From assembly GCA_030647195.1 (NCBI GenBank), contig JAUSKD010000011.1:1-33303 (forward strand): DNA of 33,303 bases. The letters are read 5' to 3'. A program made the position numbers and the translations under genes. This document shows positions 12,993 through 20,605 of this stretch, piece by piece. Source of the DNA: Candidatus Peribacter sp. (GTDB lineage: Bacteria > Patescibacteriota > Gracilibacteria > Peribacterales > Peribacteraceae). Position 1 is the stretch's first letter, and each line of letters begins with the position of its first letter. Under the pieces are notes generated by a model. It was not told the DNA's origin. It saw only the letters and a program-made list of their open reading frames with translations, and ran no database searches.

Positions 12993-14246
12993 CTCCTCCG
13001 TCCCATCCACCACACGTTCGCCCCGCATGTGAATGCCGGCTACGTGCTGCGCACTCTTGCGCTCCTGTTCCAGCCGTGGAAGTGGAAAGAAGGACCACAG
13101 CGTGAGGCATTGCGCTGCGCTCTCGCACAGAAGTTTGACGCCGACGTGTTTCTGTTCGCCTCCGGGCGCGAGGCGCTGGCTGCTCTCTTCAAGGCAGTAA
13201 AAGACCCGTCGCACGCCGAAGTGATCGTGCAGGCCTACACCTGCGTGGTCGTGCCCAACGCCATTCAGGCGGCCGGCAAGACGCCGGTCTACGCCGACAT
13301 CGAGCGGGAATCGCTGAATCTGTCCGTGGAAGACGTCGAGCGTCGCCTGACCCCCCGAACTCTGGCCGTCATCTGCCAGCACACCTTCGGCATCCCGGCT
13401 GATACGCACAAGCTTCGGGCACTCTGCGACCGCTACGGTCTCTTGCTCATTGAGGACTGTGCGCACGTCATTCCGGATGACACGGGACCGCAGACGATCG
13501 GCAAGGACGGGGATTTCATCCTGCTCAGCTTCGGGCGCGATAAGGCGATTTCGGGTATCACGGGGGGCGCCATCCTCTCGCGCCGGCCCGATGTGTCGGT
13601 CCGGCTCAAGGCAGAGGAAGGAGCGGCCCGTTCACTCTCACTGCTCCGCATCAAGCGCTTCCTCCTTTACCCGCTTGTATACGCCGTCGCCCGGCCGCTG
13701 TATGGCATTGGCCTCGGCAAACCCCTTCTCGTCCTCGCCCGCACCATCGGCGCCCTCGTGCCGATCCTGACGAAAGAGGAGAAACGGGGGCACATGTCCC
13801 CGGCCCTCCACAGGCTGCCCAACGCCTGCGCGGCTCTCGCCCTCGTAGAGCTTTCACGGCTCAAGGAAATCAACGATCACCGCCGTCGCCTCACCGCCCT
13901 CTACCTCTCAGAACTCCTCAAATCGCAAATCTCAAATTCTGCAATCCCCAAATCTATTCATCCCGCTCTCCCGCTGCAGAAATTCCCGCTTTTCGTACAC
14001 GGAGCATCTGCCATCCGTCACACGCTCAAGAAACACAACATCCACCTGAATGACGGGTGGACCGGCTGCGTGGTGTGCCCTGCGGGAACATCGTTGGATG
14101 AAGTGAGCTACACGAGAGGGCTTGATCCGGAGGCGGAACAAGCCTGCGAGCAGATCCTGTCGCTCCCCACGCATCCGACCATGACAGAAGCTCAGGCCCA
14201 AACACTCATGCAGGCACTGTCAGAAACACTAACAGAAGGGTGCTGA
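12987..14246 (+). CDS. DegT/DnrJ/EryC1-family PLP aminotransferase
   Basis: 419 residues, fold type I PLP enzyme of the sugar-aminotransferase family. FASGREALAALF (about residues 55-66) binds the cofactor phosphate; AYTCVVVPNAIQAAG and YADIERESLNL follow the usual order; IEDCAH holds the ring Asp; SFGRDKAISGITGGAI carries the Schiff-base Lys. Such enzymes aminate keto sugars used in surface glycans. Residues LKSQISNSAIPKSIHP (about 311-326) come from a CAAATCG array inserted before the C-terminal domain. The ATG at 12987 lies in the upstream heptad array, and longer frames overlap the previous gene. Context: between a Mur ligase and a FemAB transferase, pointing to envelope glycan work. Confidence 0.9.
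   Translation: MSLLRPIHHTFAPHVNAGYVLRTLALLFQPWKWKEGPQREALRCALAQKFDADVFLFASGREALAALFKAVKDPSHAEVIVQAYTCVVVPNAIQAAGKTPVYADIERESLNLSVEDVERRLTPRTLAVICQHTFGIPADTHKLRALCDRYGLLLIEDCAHVIPDDTGPQTIGKDGDFILLSFGRDKAISGITGGAILSRRPDVSVRLKAEEGAARSLSLLRIKRFLLYPLVYAVARPLYGIGLGKPLLVLARTIGALVPILTKEEKRGHMSPALHRLPNACAALALVELSRLKEINDHRRRLTALYLSELLKSQISNSAIPKSIHPALPLQKFPLFVHGASAIRHTLKKHNIHLNDGWTGCVVCPAGTSLDEVSYTRGLDPEAEQACEQILSLPTHPTMTEAQAQTLMQALSETLTEGC
13919..13955 (+). repeat. CAAATCG array inside the aminotransferase
   Basis: CAAATCG, CAAATCT, CAAATTC, a 2-bp slip, CAATCCC, CAAATCT. Translated as part of KSQISNSAIPKSIH. Confidence 0.8.
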
Positions 14247-14252
14247 AGCCGC

Positions 14253-14280
14253 TTGCTCCGGTCCAAGACGGGTTTACACT
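14253..14280 (+). promoter_or_regulatory. promoter-like pair before the 142-residue gene
   Basis: TTGCTC (14253-14258), 16 nt, TACACT (14275-14280), ending nine nt before the ATG at 14290. Confidence 0.45.
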
Positions 14281-14289
14281 CTGCTCCCT

Positions 14290-14718
14290 ATGCCTAAAAC
14301 GCCGGAATGTGATTGGGAAGCCGCGCGCACGCTCGAACGGGAACTACAGTGGTTCTCGGACCAGCTCGTCCGTGCAGAGAGCAAGGCGGCGCTCCGGCGG
14401 ATCATGAATCTCGTACATACCAAACGCCGCGCGCAGGGTCTTAATGCCTACGCCGAGATGCACGAGCTCTTCGGGCTCAACCACAACGTCACCAACTACG
14501 CCATCGTGCTCTGGCTTGAGTACCTTGAACGGAAAATCATGGCCATCTTCGATATTGGCGACTGCCCGTCAGGTTTGAGAAGGGAACGAGTGATCCCGGC
14601 TCTCCCTTTCCCCACGGAGCAACCACCCCCCGTCCACCCGCGCATCGCCCCGCAAAATTTAGACCAGCTTTCACCCACCTCATTCCTGTGCAGAAAAATG
14701 GAAAATGGCCTACACTAG
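14290..14718 (+). CDS. hypothetical protein
   Basis: 142 residues (MPKTPECDWEAARTLERELQ and on). The first 95 residues are helical and charged, with ALRRIMNLVHTKRRAQGLNAYAEMHELFG and a Trp/Tyr-rich helix IVLWLEYLERK. The last 45 are Pro-rich and probably disordered (FPTEQPPPVHPRIAP). No signal peptide or membrane segment, and no family recognised. Its own -10-like element and the promoter for the next gene (inside its final codons) suggest separate starts within the run of envelope genes. Confidence 0.65.
   Translation: MPKTPECDWEAARTLERELQWFSDQLVRAESKAALRRIMNLVHTKRRAQGLNAYAEMHELFGLNHNVTNYAIVLWLEYLERKIMAIFDIGDCPSGLRRERVIPALPFPTEQPPPVHPRIAPQNLDQLSPTSFLCRKMENGLH
14711..14716 (+). promoter_or_regulatory. 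-10-like TACACT before the FemAB gene
   Basis: TACACT ends 11 nt before the ATG at 14728 and overlaps the last codons of the preceding gene. Confidence 0.4.
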
Positions 14719-14727
14719 CCCCGCAGA

Positions 14728-15834
14728 ATGACAGTAACCGAAGCCACCAATCCGCAGGAGTGGGATGCCTTCCTCTCGGCACAAACATACCGCCCCTTCC
14801 TGCAGAGCTGGACCATGGGCGAGGTCTACCGCGACACGCAGCAGGAACCCATCCGGCTGGAAGTGCGCGATGAAGGAGCGATTGTCGCCATCTGTCTGGC
14901 GATCCTGGTGCCCGCCCGGCGCGGTCGTCATCTCTCGATTCCCTACGGACCCGTCCTCAGCTCAAAGCTCACAGCTCACAGCTCACAGCTTGCCTTCGAC
15001 TCCCTCATTCAGGAACTCACCAGCGTCGCGCGTACACACCAGTGCGCCTTCATCCGTATGAGTCCGTTCTGGCCTTCCGAGTTCCCGAGTTCCCCAGTTC
15101 CCTCCGCCGTCCCCTCCCCCCTCCACCTGCTCGCCGAATACCTCTGGTACCTGCCACTTACAACACCGGAACCATGGAATTTAGAGCTCACAGCTCACAG
15201 CTCACAGCTACAAGCTCGTACAGAGGAAGAACTCCTGATGGCCATGCGCAAGACCACGCGCAACCTCGTGCGCCGCGCGGAGCGCGACGGAGTCACGATC
15301 GAGGCCTCGCAGGACCCGAGCCGGGAGATCGACCATTTCATCGCCCTTCACGACGAAACCCGCCAGCGCCACGGTTTCACCCCGTACACCAATACTTTCT
15401 TCCGCTCACAGGTGCGCCGGTTCGCCGAGCGCGGGGAGTGCACGCTCTATCTCGCACGCTACCAGGGCGAGGTGGCTGCGGCCTCTATCCACATGCACGC
15501 CTTCGGCGAGACGAGCTACCACCACGGCGCCAGTACGCACCGGCTCTCCAAGGTCCCGGCGAGCTACCTGCTGCAATGGACGGCCATTCGTGATGCGCTC
15601 AAGCGTGGAGACCGCGTGTACAACTTCTGGGGCATCGCCCCCGTGACACTGGATGCCGACGGCTCACCAACGGTCACGGATCACGATCACCCGTTTTCGG
15701 GAGTGACACTCTTCAAGACCGGGTTCGGGGGCTCTCTGCTCCCTCTGACGCACTGCATGGATTTCCCGCTCAGTGCGCGCTACCATCTCACTCGCGCCTT
15801 CGAACTCTTCCGCAAGTGGCGCCGCGGCTTCTAA
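14728..15834 (+). CDS. FemAB-family aminoacyl transferase
   Basis: 368 residues with the two-GNAT-domain layout of FemA/FemB/FemX, which add amino acids from aminoacyl-tRNA to the side chain of lipid-linked peptidoglycan precursors. Supporting segments: FLQSWTMGEVYR and SIPYGPVL near the N-terminus, MRKTTRNLVRRAERDGVTIE at the start of the second half, then FIALHDETRQRHGFTPY, YHHGAS, and NFWGIAP near the end. Three low-complexity inserts: SSKLTAHSSQLA (AGCTNNN array), FPSSPVPSAVPSP (TTCCCNAG-like array) and ELTAHSSQLQA (AGCTNNN array). They lie in the first GNAT domain, presumably in surface loops. Cytosolic face of the membrane. The family is sure; which residue is added is unknown. Confidence 0.88.
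   Translation: MTVTEATNPQEWDAFLSAQTYRPFLQSWTMGEVYRDTQQEPIRLEVRDEGAIVAICLAILVPARRGRHLSIPYGPVLSSKLTAHSSQLAFDSLIQELTSVARTHQCAFIRMSPFWPSEFPSSPVPSAVPSPLHLLAEYLWYLPLTTPEPWNLELTAHSSQLQARTEEELLMAMRKTTRNLVRRAERDGVTIEASQDPSREIDHFIALHDETRQRHGFTPYTNTFFRSQVRRFAERGECTLYLARYQGEVAAASIHMHAFGETSYHHGASTHRLSKVPASYLLQWTAIRDALKRGDRVYNFWGIAPVTLDADGSPTVTDHDHPFSGVTLFKTGFGGSLLPLTHCMDFPLSARYHLTRAFELFRKWRRGF
14959..14990 (+). repeat. AGCTNNN heptad array inside femAB (first)
   Basis: AGCTCAA, AGCTCAC x3, AGCT. Translated as SSKLTAHSSQL. Confidence 0.9.
15078..15104 (+). repeat. TTCCCNAG array inside femAB
   Basis: TTCCGAG followed by TTCCCGAG, TTCCCCAG and TTCCC: units of seven to eight bp, translated within FPSSPVPS. 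Confidence 0.65.
15185..15219 (+). repeat. AGCTNNN heptad array inside femAB (second)
   Basis: AGCTCAC x3, AGCTACA, AGCTCGT. Translated as ELTAHSSQLQAR. Confidence 0.9.
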
Positions 15835-15875
15835 AACCGCAGCCACGAAGGGCTGCTCTGCGATTTCTGCCCTTC

Positions 15876-15902
15876 CTCACCTTCCTTTCTTTCCTGTCCT
15901 TC
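15876..15902 (+). repeat. 9-bp pyrimidine array before the small membrane gene
   Basis: CTCACCTTC, CTTTCTTTC, CTGTCCTTC: three 9-bp units ending two nt before the ATG at 15905, in the place where a ribosome-binding site would be. Confidence 0.75.
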
Positions 15903-15904
15903 TC

Positions 15905-16207
15905 ATGGCCAAGCCTCTCCCCCCGCAGACAACCGAAGACAAGCTCGACCGCATCGTCGCGATTTTGGATCGCATGAACCGTCGCGACAGGCTGCGCACG
16001 ATCGGAGGTTTCATCCGGGGCGTCTTCAGCATCATTCCGATCATCATCGTCGTGTTCTTCACGTGGTACACGATTAAGTACGGCGATCAGCTGCTGGAGA
16101 AGATCACCTCGATGGCCGCGCAGCAGGCCGGAAAAGTGGCACAGCAGAACGCCGTCAGCGACTTCATGAAGGAGTTCAACGCGATCAACCAGAAACTGCA
16201 GAAATAG
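15905..16207 (+). CDS. hypothetical single-pass membrane protein
   Basis: 100 residues from the ATG at 15905. A charged N-terminal helix (TEDKLDRIVAILDRMNRRDR) is followed by one membrane segment (about 45-65, VFSIIPIIIVVFFTWYTI) and a Gln/Lys-rich C-terminal amphipathic tail (AAQQAGKVAQQNAV). The arrangement suggests an inner-membrane protein with coiled-coil potential on either side. No family recognised. Last gene of the plus-strand envelope run; its TAG stop overlaps the first unit of an AGCTNNN array. Confidence 0.7.
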   Translation: MAKPLPPQTTEDKLDRIVAILDRMNRRDRLRTIGGFIRGVFSIIPIIIVVFFTWYTIKYGDQLLEKITSMAAQQAGKVAQQNAVSDFMKEFNAINQKLQK

Positions 16208-16283
16208 CTTATAGCTGTTAGGTGTTAGCTTTTAGGGACGGTTGCTTAACCTATCAGCTAATAGCGACAAGCTCACAGCTACT
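16206..16283. repeat. two AGCTNNN arrays filling a convergent junction
   Basis: AGCTTAT, AGCTGTT, AGGTGTT, AGCTTTT, AGGGACG, then after a gap AGCTAAT, AGCGACA, AGCTCAC, AGCTACT. The stop codons of both convergent genes (plus 16205-16207, minus 16281-16279) lie in or against the outer units. No other terminator is visible here. Confidence 0.8.
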
Positions 16284-17724
16284 GACCTTTTACCATCGTG
16301 ATCACTTCCTGATCGGTGGCGGTTGGCGAAACCAGGAAACTCGGGAGCCTGAGCAGTTGCTCGCGCTGGAATGTGCGATCCGGGGCAACCCCCACCCCGA
16401 GCAGATACCCGGCCTGTGCGGCGTACTGGGCCACCCGCTCGTTCACCCCGCCCTCGGGGTACCCGACGATGCGCACCTGTCCGTGCGTGTAGTCCTCGAG
16501 AAGCTTGCGGCTCTGCGCGAGCTCCAGCTCCACCTGCGCATTGGTCAGCGACCGCAGGTCATCCCCCGTGTGCCCGCCCGACTCGATATCAAACCCGTTG
16601 GCGAGGAGGGTTAAGAGTGTCTTTTCGGTGATCCCCGAGAGCCCCAGCTCCTTCGTGGGAATGAAGAGCGTGGCCTTCACGCCCGCCGCTGTGAGCGCAT
16701 CCGAAGCCGTGCGCACGTTCTGCGCGGTCAAATCCGACACTGCGATGACGACGGCCTTGGGCGGCAGGCGAATATCCTTCTCCTGCTGCTTCAAGAGCAA
16801 ATCAGCGAACTGATCCATGGTGAGGAACGACACGCCTTCCGCCTTGAGCTTGGGCAGATGCCGGATGAGCGCGTCGAGCGAACCCTGCTGCGAAAGACGG
16901 TAGTGCAAAATCGGCAGCGTAAACGTGTTCTGCCGCACGAGGAAATTCGGCAGGAACGGTGAGAGGTACTGCATGGCCACATAGCCCTCCTTGCCCTGGA
17001 ACGAAATGCGCGCCCAGTTATCGTCGTGACTCACGGGTTTGACGAAGGCCTGCCCCGGCAATTCGCCCAGCTTCTCGCTGTCGCTGTCCGCTCCCTTGCG
17101 GACGTTCACGAAGCCGAAGTTCACGTAGTACTGACCGGCAAACGCCTCCTTCTCCTTTTTCAGCTGCTCCTCCGACACGATCTTGGCGATGTAGCGCTGG
17201 GAGAGGTAACCCTCGCGATTGTCCGTCATCCGCACCTTCGCCCATGCTGCGTCCACGAATTCCAGCACGGTCACGGAATCGCCCCTGACCAGCCGGGCCA
17301 GCTGCGACGACGTCACGTTGGAAGAGGACCGCACGTTCAGAAATTCATTGGTGACCTGGTAGCTGTCCTTGCTCGCTATCCCCGGCCCCGCCCGCACTGC
17401 GTCATACGTCTTCATGAGCGAGAGATCGAGTACCGGCGGTTCTGTGGGGAGTTTCTGCCCTGTCGTCAGATCCATCACGGCCCCCGATGCCGCCTCCGAC
17501 GTCACCTCTGTCCCCGATCCCGCCATGTCGGCCTGCTTGGCCAGATCCCTAAACCGGGCCAGATCCTCGGCGGTGAAAGAGAATTCCTCTTCATTCCCCG
17601 GCGTTGAGGCCGATCCACATCCCGCAAACAGAATGCCGAACGAGGCAATCAGGAGGAACGCGATGAAGGAACGGGTGGTGACGGCAGCCATAGAACGACG
17701 GGGGGGCTGATAATACCGGGACAT
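16279..17724 (-). CDS. lipoprotein with two SH3 domains and a degenerate deacetylase-like domain
   Basis: 481 residues. The signal peptide FIAFLLIASFGILFAGC ends in a lipobox. A linker (about 40-110) precedes two bacterial SH3 domains: one from NEFLNVRSSSNVTSSQLARL to EGYLSQRYI, the other from FGFVNVRKGADSDSEKLGEL to EGYVAMQYL. SH3 domains of this type bind peptidoglycan. The C-terminal 220 residues follow the NodB polysaccharide-deacetylase pattern, but the usual TFDDG reads AVSDLT, and the HTxxH metal pair reads HTGDD, while the later YPEGG is kept. One catalytic Asp is therefore lost and one metal His is replaced by Asp, so activity is doubtful. An alternative ATG at 17691 fits the -10-like TATTAT (17715-17710) better. 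Outer face of the membrane. Confidence 0.85.
   Translation of the reverse strand: MSRYYQPPRRSMAAVTTRSFIAFLLIASFGILFAGCGSASTPGNEEEFSFTAEDLARFRDLAKQADMAGSGTEVTSEAASGAVMDLTTGQKLPTEPPVLDLSLMKTYDAVRAGPGIASKDSYQVTNEFLNVRSSSNVTSSQLARLVRGDSVTVLEFVDAAWAKVRMTDNREGYLSQRYIAKIVSEEQLKKEKEAFAGQYYVNFGFVNVRKGADSDSEKLGELPGQAFVKPVSHDDNWARISFQGKEGYVAMQYLSPFLPNFLVRQNTFTLPILHYRLSQQGSLDALIRHLPKLKAEGVSFLTMDQFADLLLKQQEKDIRLPPKAVVIAVSDLTAQNVRTASDALTAAGVKATLFIPTKELGLSGITEKTLLTLLANGFDIESGGHTGDDLRSLTNAQVELELAQSRKLLEDYTHGQVRIVGYPEGGVNERVAQYAAQAGYLLGVGVAPDRTFQREQLLRLPSFLVSPTATDQEVITMVKGQ
17710..17715 (-). promoter_or_regulatory. -10-like TATTAT near the SH3/deacetylase start
   Basis: On the minus strand TATTAT lies inside the first codons of the longer reading frame and 18 nt before the internal ATG at 17691, supporting the shorter start. 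Confidence 0.3.
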
Positions 17725-17733
17725 GGGATGGAG

Positions 17734-17775
17734 GGGAATAGGGGGTAGGGCGTAGGGAGTAGGGAGTAGGGAGAC
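17734..17775 (+). repeat. GGGNNTA heptad array
   Basis: GGGAATA, GGGGGTA, GGGCGTA, GGGAGTA, GGGAGTA, GGGAGAC: six 7-bp units between argS and the SH3 lipoprotein gene. On the minus strand this is TACTCCC, close to the NNNGTCC family. Confidence 0.9.
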
Positions 17776-17784
17776 GATCGAGGA

Positions 17785-17802
17785 GCACCCCTTCGCGGGT
17801 GC
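17785..17802 (-). terminator. hairpin after argS, no T-run
   Basis: GCACCC, six-nt loop, GGGTGC, 13 nt past the argS stop. The lack of a T-run makes it a weak terminator candidate; it may protect the 3' end. Confidence 0.35.
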
Positions 17803-17815
17803 GGCGGAAAAGGAG

Positions 17816-19516
17816 TTACATGCGTTCGGGAACGCGCAGCGTGAGGAGTTCGGCCCCGGTCTTCAGCACCCGGGCAGCGAGGGATGTCAGCGAGAGCCGC
17901 AATGTCCTCTGCCGCTCCTCGGCCTTGAGGATCGGCTCAGAGTTATAGAAGGAATTGAATTCCTGGCAGAGCGCATAGAGATAATTCGCCAGCGTGTGCG
18001 GCATGCGTTGCGCACGGGCATCCTCCAGCACGGCCGGGAACGTAAGGAGTGTCCCGATGAGGGAACGTTCGCGGTCCGTCAGGGCTTGCGACTTTTGAGG
18101 GAGCGCAAAATCGTTCGTCTCCGCCTTGCGCAACACCGAGCAGGCTCGTGCATGCGTGTACTGCAGGTACGGAGCGCTGTTGCCATCGAGCGAGAGGACT
18201 TTCTCCCAGTCGAAGATCAGATCCATCTTGCGGTTCTGGCTCAGGATGCCGTACACCAGCGCCCCCGTTCCCATCATTTCGGCGAGAGATGCTTCGTCAT
18301 CGGTCTGGATGGAATCGCGGTGTGCGGTAATCGCCTCCTGGGCGCGCGAAACGGCCTCGTCGAGCACGTGCTCCAGCTTGAGGACGGTTCCCTTGCGCGT
18401 GCTCATGGCCTGATCGGCAAACCGCATGCGTCCGAAGACCACGTGCTCCAATAGCGGGAGCTTCCAGTCGAGGCGGCTGACCGTCTTGAACAGCTGCTGG
18501 AAGTAGAGCTGCTGCGCCACGTCGACCACGTACAGGATCGCCTGGGGATGGAAGGTATCGATGCGGTAGCGGATCTGCGCCAGGTCGCGCGTGGCGTAGA
18601 GCGTGGCGCCGTCGCCTTTCTGCACGAGGAACGGCGGCAGCTTCTCCTCATCCTTGAACGTTACGATGAGTGAGCCCTCCTCCCCCTCTACGAACACTTT
18701 TTTCTTCCTCCCCTCTTCCAGGATCGGCTGCATCTTGTCTTCGTAGAAGCTCTCGCCGATATCAGTATCGAAGCGAACATGAAGCCGCTCGTAGATCGCT
18801 GCGAGCGACGCCTTGGTCACCTTCACCACGCCCTCCCAGAAGGAACGGAGGTTCTTGTCACCCTGCTCCAGCTTCAGAAACGCCGCACGCGCAGCATCAT
18901 CCAGAGTCTTGTCCTTCTCCGCCTCTGCATGAAAACGCACGTACAGCTCCAAAAGCTCGTCCAAGGAGTACTCAGAAACGGGCTTGCCCTTGCCCCACTT
19001 CTCCCATGCGACGGCAAGTTTGCCGAACTGTGTGCCCCAGTCACCAATGTAATTCCATCCGACCACCTCGTACCCGAGATGCCGGTGCAGGTTACAGAGA
19101 CACTGCCCGACGACAGTCGAGAGAATATGGTGCACGCCAAGCGGTTTCGCGATGTTCGGCTGTGAGTAATCGATGATCACAGGCCCCTTACCCTTGCTGG
19201 CCGGTCTGGGAGAACACGCCTCCTCCGTGATCGATAATTCCCGGATGAGCGCCTCCGGCGTGAGCCATACGTTCACGTAGCCCGCCCCCGCCACCTCCGC
19301 CTTTTCGACACCCGGGCTCTTCTGCAAAGCATCGCAGAGAACCTGCGCCACCTCCTGCGGCTTCTTTTTGAGGTTTTTGGCTAACTTAAGAGCAATGGTC
19401 GTGGCCGCGTCGCCTTGCGCTTTTTCCTGCGGCCGCCTCCACTCTACGACGAGATCCCGAAGGGAATACTTGTCTTGAAGCGTAATTCTGGCCTTTTCTG
19501 CTAACTCCTCGAACAT
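17816..19516 (-). CDS. argS: arginyl-tRNA synthetase
   Basis: 566 residues, normal length, class I synthetase charging tRNA-Arg. The N-terminal additional domain (1-90) includes GAGYVNVWL. The catalytic core has YSQPNIAKP (117-125), NYIGDWGTQFGKL, YATRDLAQIRYR, and MSTRKGTVL in place of KMSKS, as is usual in ArgRS. The DALR-type anticodon domain ends LRVPERM. The HIGH site, normally HVGH or HIGH in this family, reads GVHH (127-130): the first His is Gly and the Gly is His. The reading is clear at nucleotide level (GGC GTG CAC CAT). This may be a lineage-specific active-site variant. The ATG at 19516 is preceded by an AT-rich region. Confidence 0.95.
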   Translation of the reverse strand: MFEELAEKARITLQDKYSLRDLVVEWRRPQEKAQGDAATTIALKLAKNLKKKPQEVAQVLCDALQKSPGVEKAEVAGAGYVNVWLTPEALIRELSITEEACSPRPASKGKGPVIIDYSQPNIAKPLGVHHILSTVVGQCLCNLHRHLGYEVVGWNYIGDWGTQFGKLAVAWEKWGKGKPVSEYSLDELLELYVRFHAEAEKDKTLDDAARAAFLKLEQGDKNLRSFWEGVVKVTKASLAAIYERLHVRFDTDIGESFYEDKMQPILEEGRKKKVFVEGEEGSLIVTFKDEEKLPPFLVQKGDGATLYATRDLAQIRYRIDTFHPQAILYVVDVAQQLYFQQLFKTVSRLDWKLPLLEHVVFGRMRFADQAMSTRKGTVLKLEHVLDEAVSRAQEAITAHRDSIQTDDEASLAEMMGTGALVYGILSQNRKMDLIFDWEKVLSLDGNSAPYLQYTHARACSVLRKAETNDFALPQKSQALTDRERSLIGTLLTFPAVLEDARAQRMPHTLANYLYALCQEFNSFYNSEPILKAEERQRTLRLSLTSLAARVLKTGAELLTLRVPERM

Positions 19517-19756
19517 GGATGAAAAACAATGTGATGAACAAAAGTTATGATCAGGAATCGACGCAAATGTACCACCAAAAGCCTCATATGCGAGTTGAAA
19601 ACAAAATTTGATCTTGCATACAAAAAATCTTCATGTTTTGAACACAAAATGTATGCGAAACGACGATTTTCCACTCATGGAAAATTTCTGTGTTCGCTGA
19701 TGGGGAAATTGAGCTCGGTTGTGCTGAGGAATACTGAAGGACTACAATGCAAATCC
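19517..19756. other. AT-rich divergent intergenic region
   Basis: 240 nt, much more AT-rich than its surroundings, between divergent argS and the coiled-coil lipoprotein gene. It holds an inverted repeat GCATACA (19616-19622) / TGTATGC (19650-19656) enclosing an imperfect inner pair CATGTTTTG / CACAAAATG. This could be a regulator site or a structured leader of argS. An open frame runs through it in phase with the lipoprotein but shows no protein character. Confidence 0.4.
19719..19748 (+). promoter_or_regulatory. promoter of the coiled-coil lipoprotein gene
   Basis: TTGTGC (19719-19724), 18 nt, TACAAT (19743-19748), eight nt before the GTG at 19757. It decides this start over the longer upstream frame. 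Confidence 0.55.
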
Positions 19757-20536
19757 GTGAAGAAAGGGATTGTTCTCCTGGCTCTGGCAAGTGCTCTCCT
19801 GTGCGGCTGTGCCTCTTCTGCCGTTCAAACTCCGACCCCGCCGGTCAGCGGAGGAAAGAGCGCCACTGTCGTGCTGGATACCCTCGTGAAAAACCCCGGC
19901 AAGCCGCGTCCGAGCGGCACACTGGGTATTTTTGCGTCTCTCTACCTTGCAGAGCACCTCTTCCTGTCCACGCAGAGCGCCATGCAGGGGGTGCAAGAGA
20001 CACTGCACATCATTCGCTCGCAAGAGCAGCCGCTGGGTGATGAGACATTCACCCTGCTCCAGACGCTTGGCGATGCCCTGGCCGTCAACGTCGTCGATCT
20101 GTTGAACCGGAGCGATAACCGTCTGGAAACACTGGATCGTTACGTGGCGGCTCTGACCAGCACCGTAGAGAACGGCAGACAGCGTAGCGGAGAATTGAAA
20201 GCGTCACTCGAGACCCTTGCCGCGGAGAAAAAGAGTCAGCGGACGCTGGTCAACGAAATCACCAAAGCCCAGAAAGCCGCCGTAAAAGCCAAAGACTTCG
20301 CCACAGCGGGAGCCAAGCAGGAGGAACTGGTGAAGGCGCAGGCCGACCTCTCGGAAACGACACTGAAAGAAAGCCAGACGAAGTCCTCGCAGAAGCAGCT
20401 GACGGATTCCCTGACGCTTGCGGAAAAGCGGCTTTCTGCCATTGAGAAGAACCGGGAAATACTGCTCGCCGGGCTCCAAATCACGGATACGCAGGGCCTG
20501 ACAGAACTGGGAGTACTGCGGGAGACCCCGAAGTAG
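19757..20536 (+). CDS. coiled-coil lipoprotein
   Basis: 259 residues starting at GTG 19757, where KKGIVLLALASALLCGC forms a lipoprotein signal. The mature protein is helical: residues about 50-120 look like a globular helical bundle (LFLSTQSAMQGVQETLHIIR), and about 125-245 are a long Lys/Glu/Ala/Gln-rich coiled coil (QRTLVNEITKAQKAAVKAK). No enzymatic motif. It probably hangs from the membrane into the periplasm-like space or cell wall. It stands directly before the VirB4-like gene, which however has its own strong promoter. Function unknown; a structural or stalk role in the envelope is possible. Confidence 0.75.
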   Translation: MKKGIVLLALASALLCGCASSAVQTPTPPVSGGKSATVVLDTLVKNPGKPRPSGTLGIFASLYLAEHLFLSTQSAMQGVQETLHIIRSQEQPLGDETFTLLQTLGDALAVNVVDLLNRSDNRLETLDRYVAALTSTVENGRQRSGELKASLETLAAEKKSQRTLVNEITKAQKAAVKAKDFATAGAKQEELVKAQADLSETTLKESQTKSSQKQLTDSLTLAEKRLSAIEKNREILLAGLQITDTQGLTELGVLRETPK

Positions 20537-20563
20537 GGCTCAGAAACCGGCCAAAGGTCTGGA

Positions 20564-20592
20564 TTGCCTCAAAAGGCGAATTTTGCTATAAT
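20564..20592 (+). promoter_or_regulatory. virB4 promoter with extended -10
   Basis: TTGCCT (20564-20569), 17 nt, TATAAT (20587-20592) preceded by TGC. The ATG follows 13 nt later, with AAGGA (20595-20599) at ribosome-binding distance but close to the expected transcription start. Confidence 0.75.
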
Positions 20593-20605
20593 TTAAGGAT
20601 TTCGT

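Noticed and set aside
19547-19756. 70-residue N-terminal extension of the coiled-coil lipoprotein
   Set aside because: It would place the lipoprotein signal internally, and a promoter (TTGTGC-18-TACAAT) sits just before the GTG at 19757.
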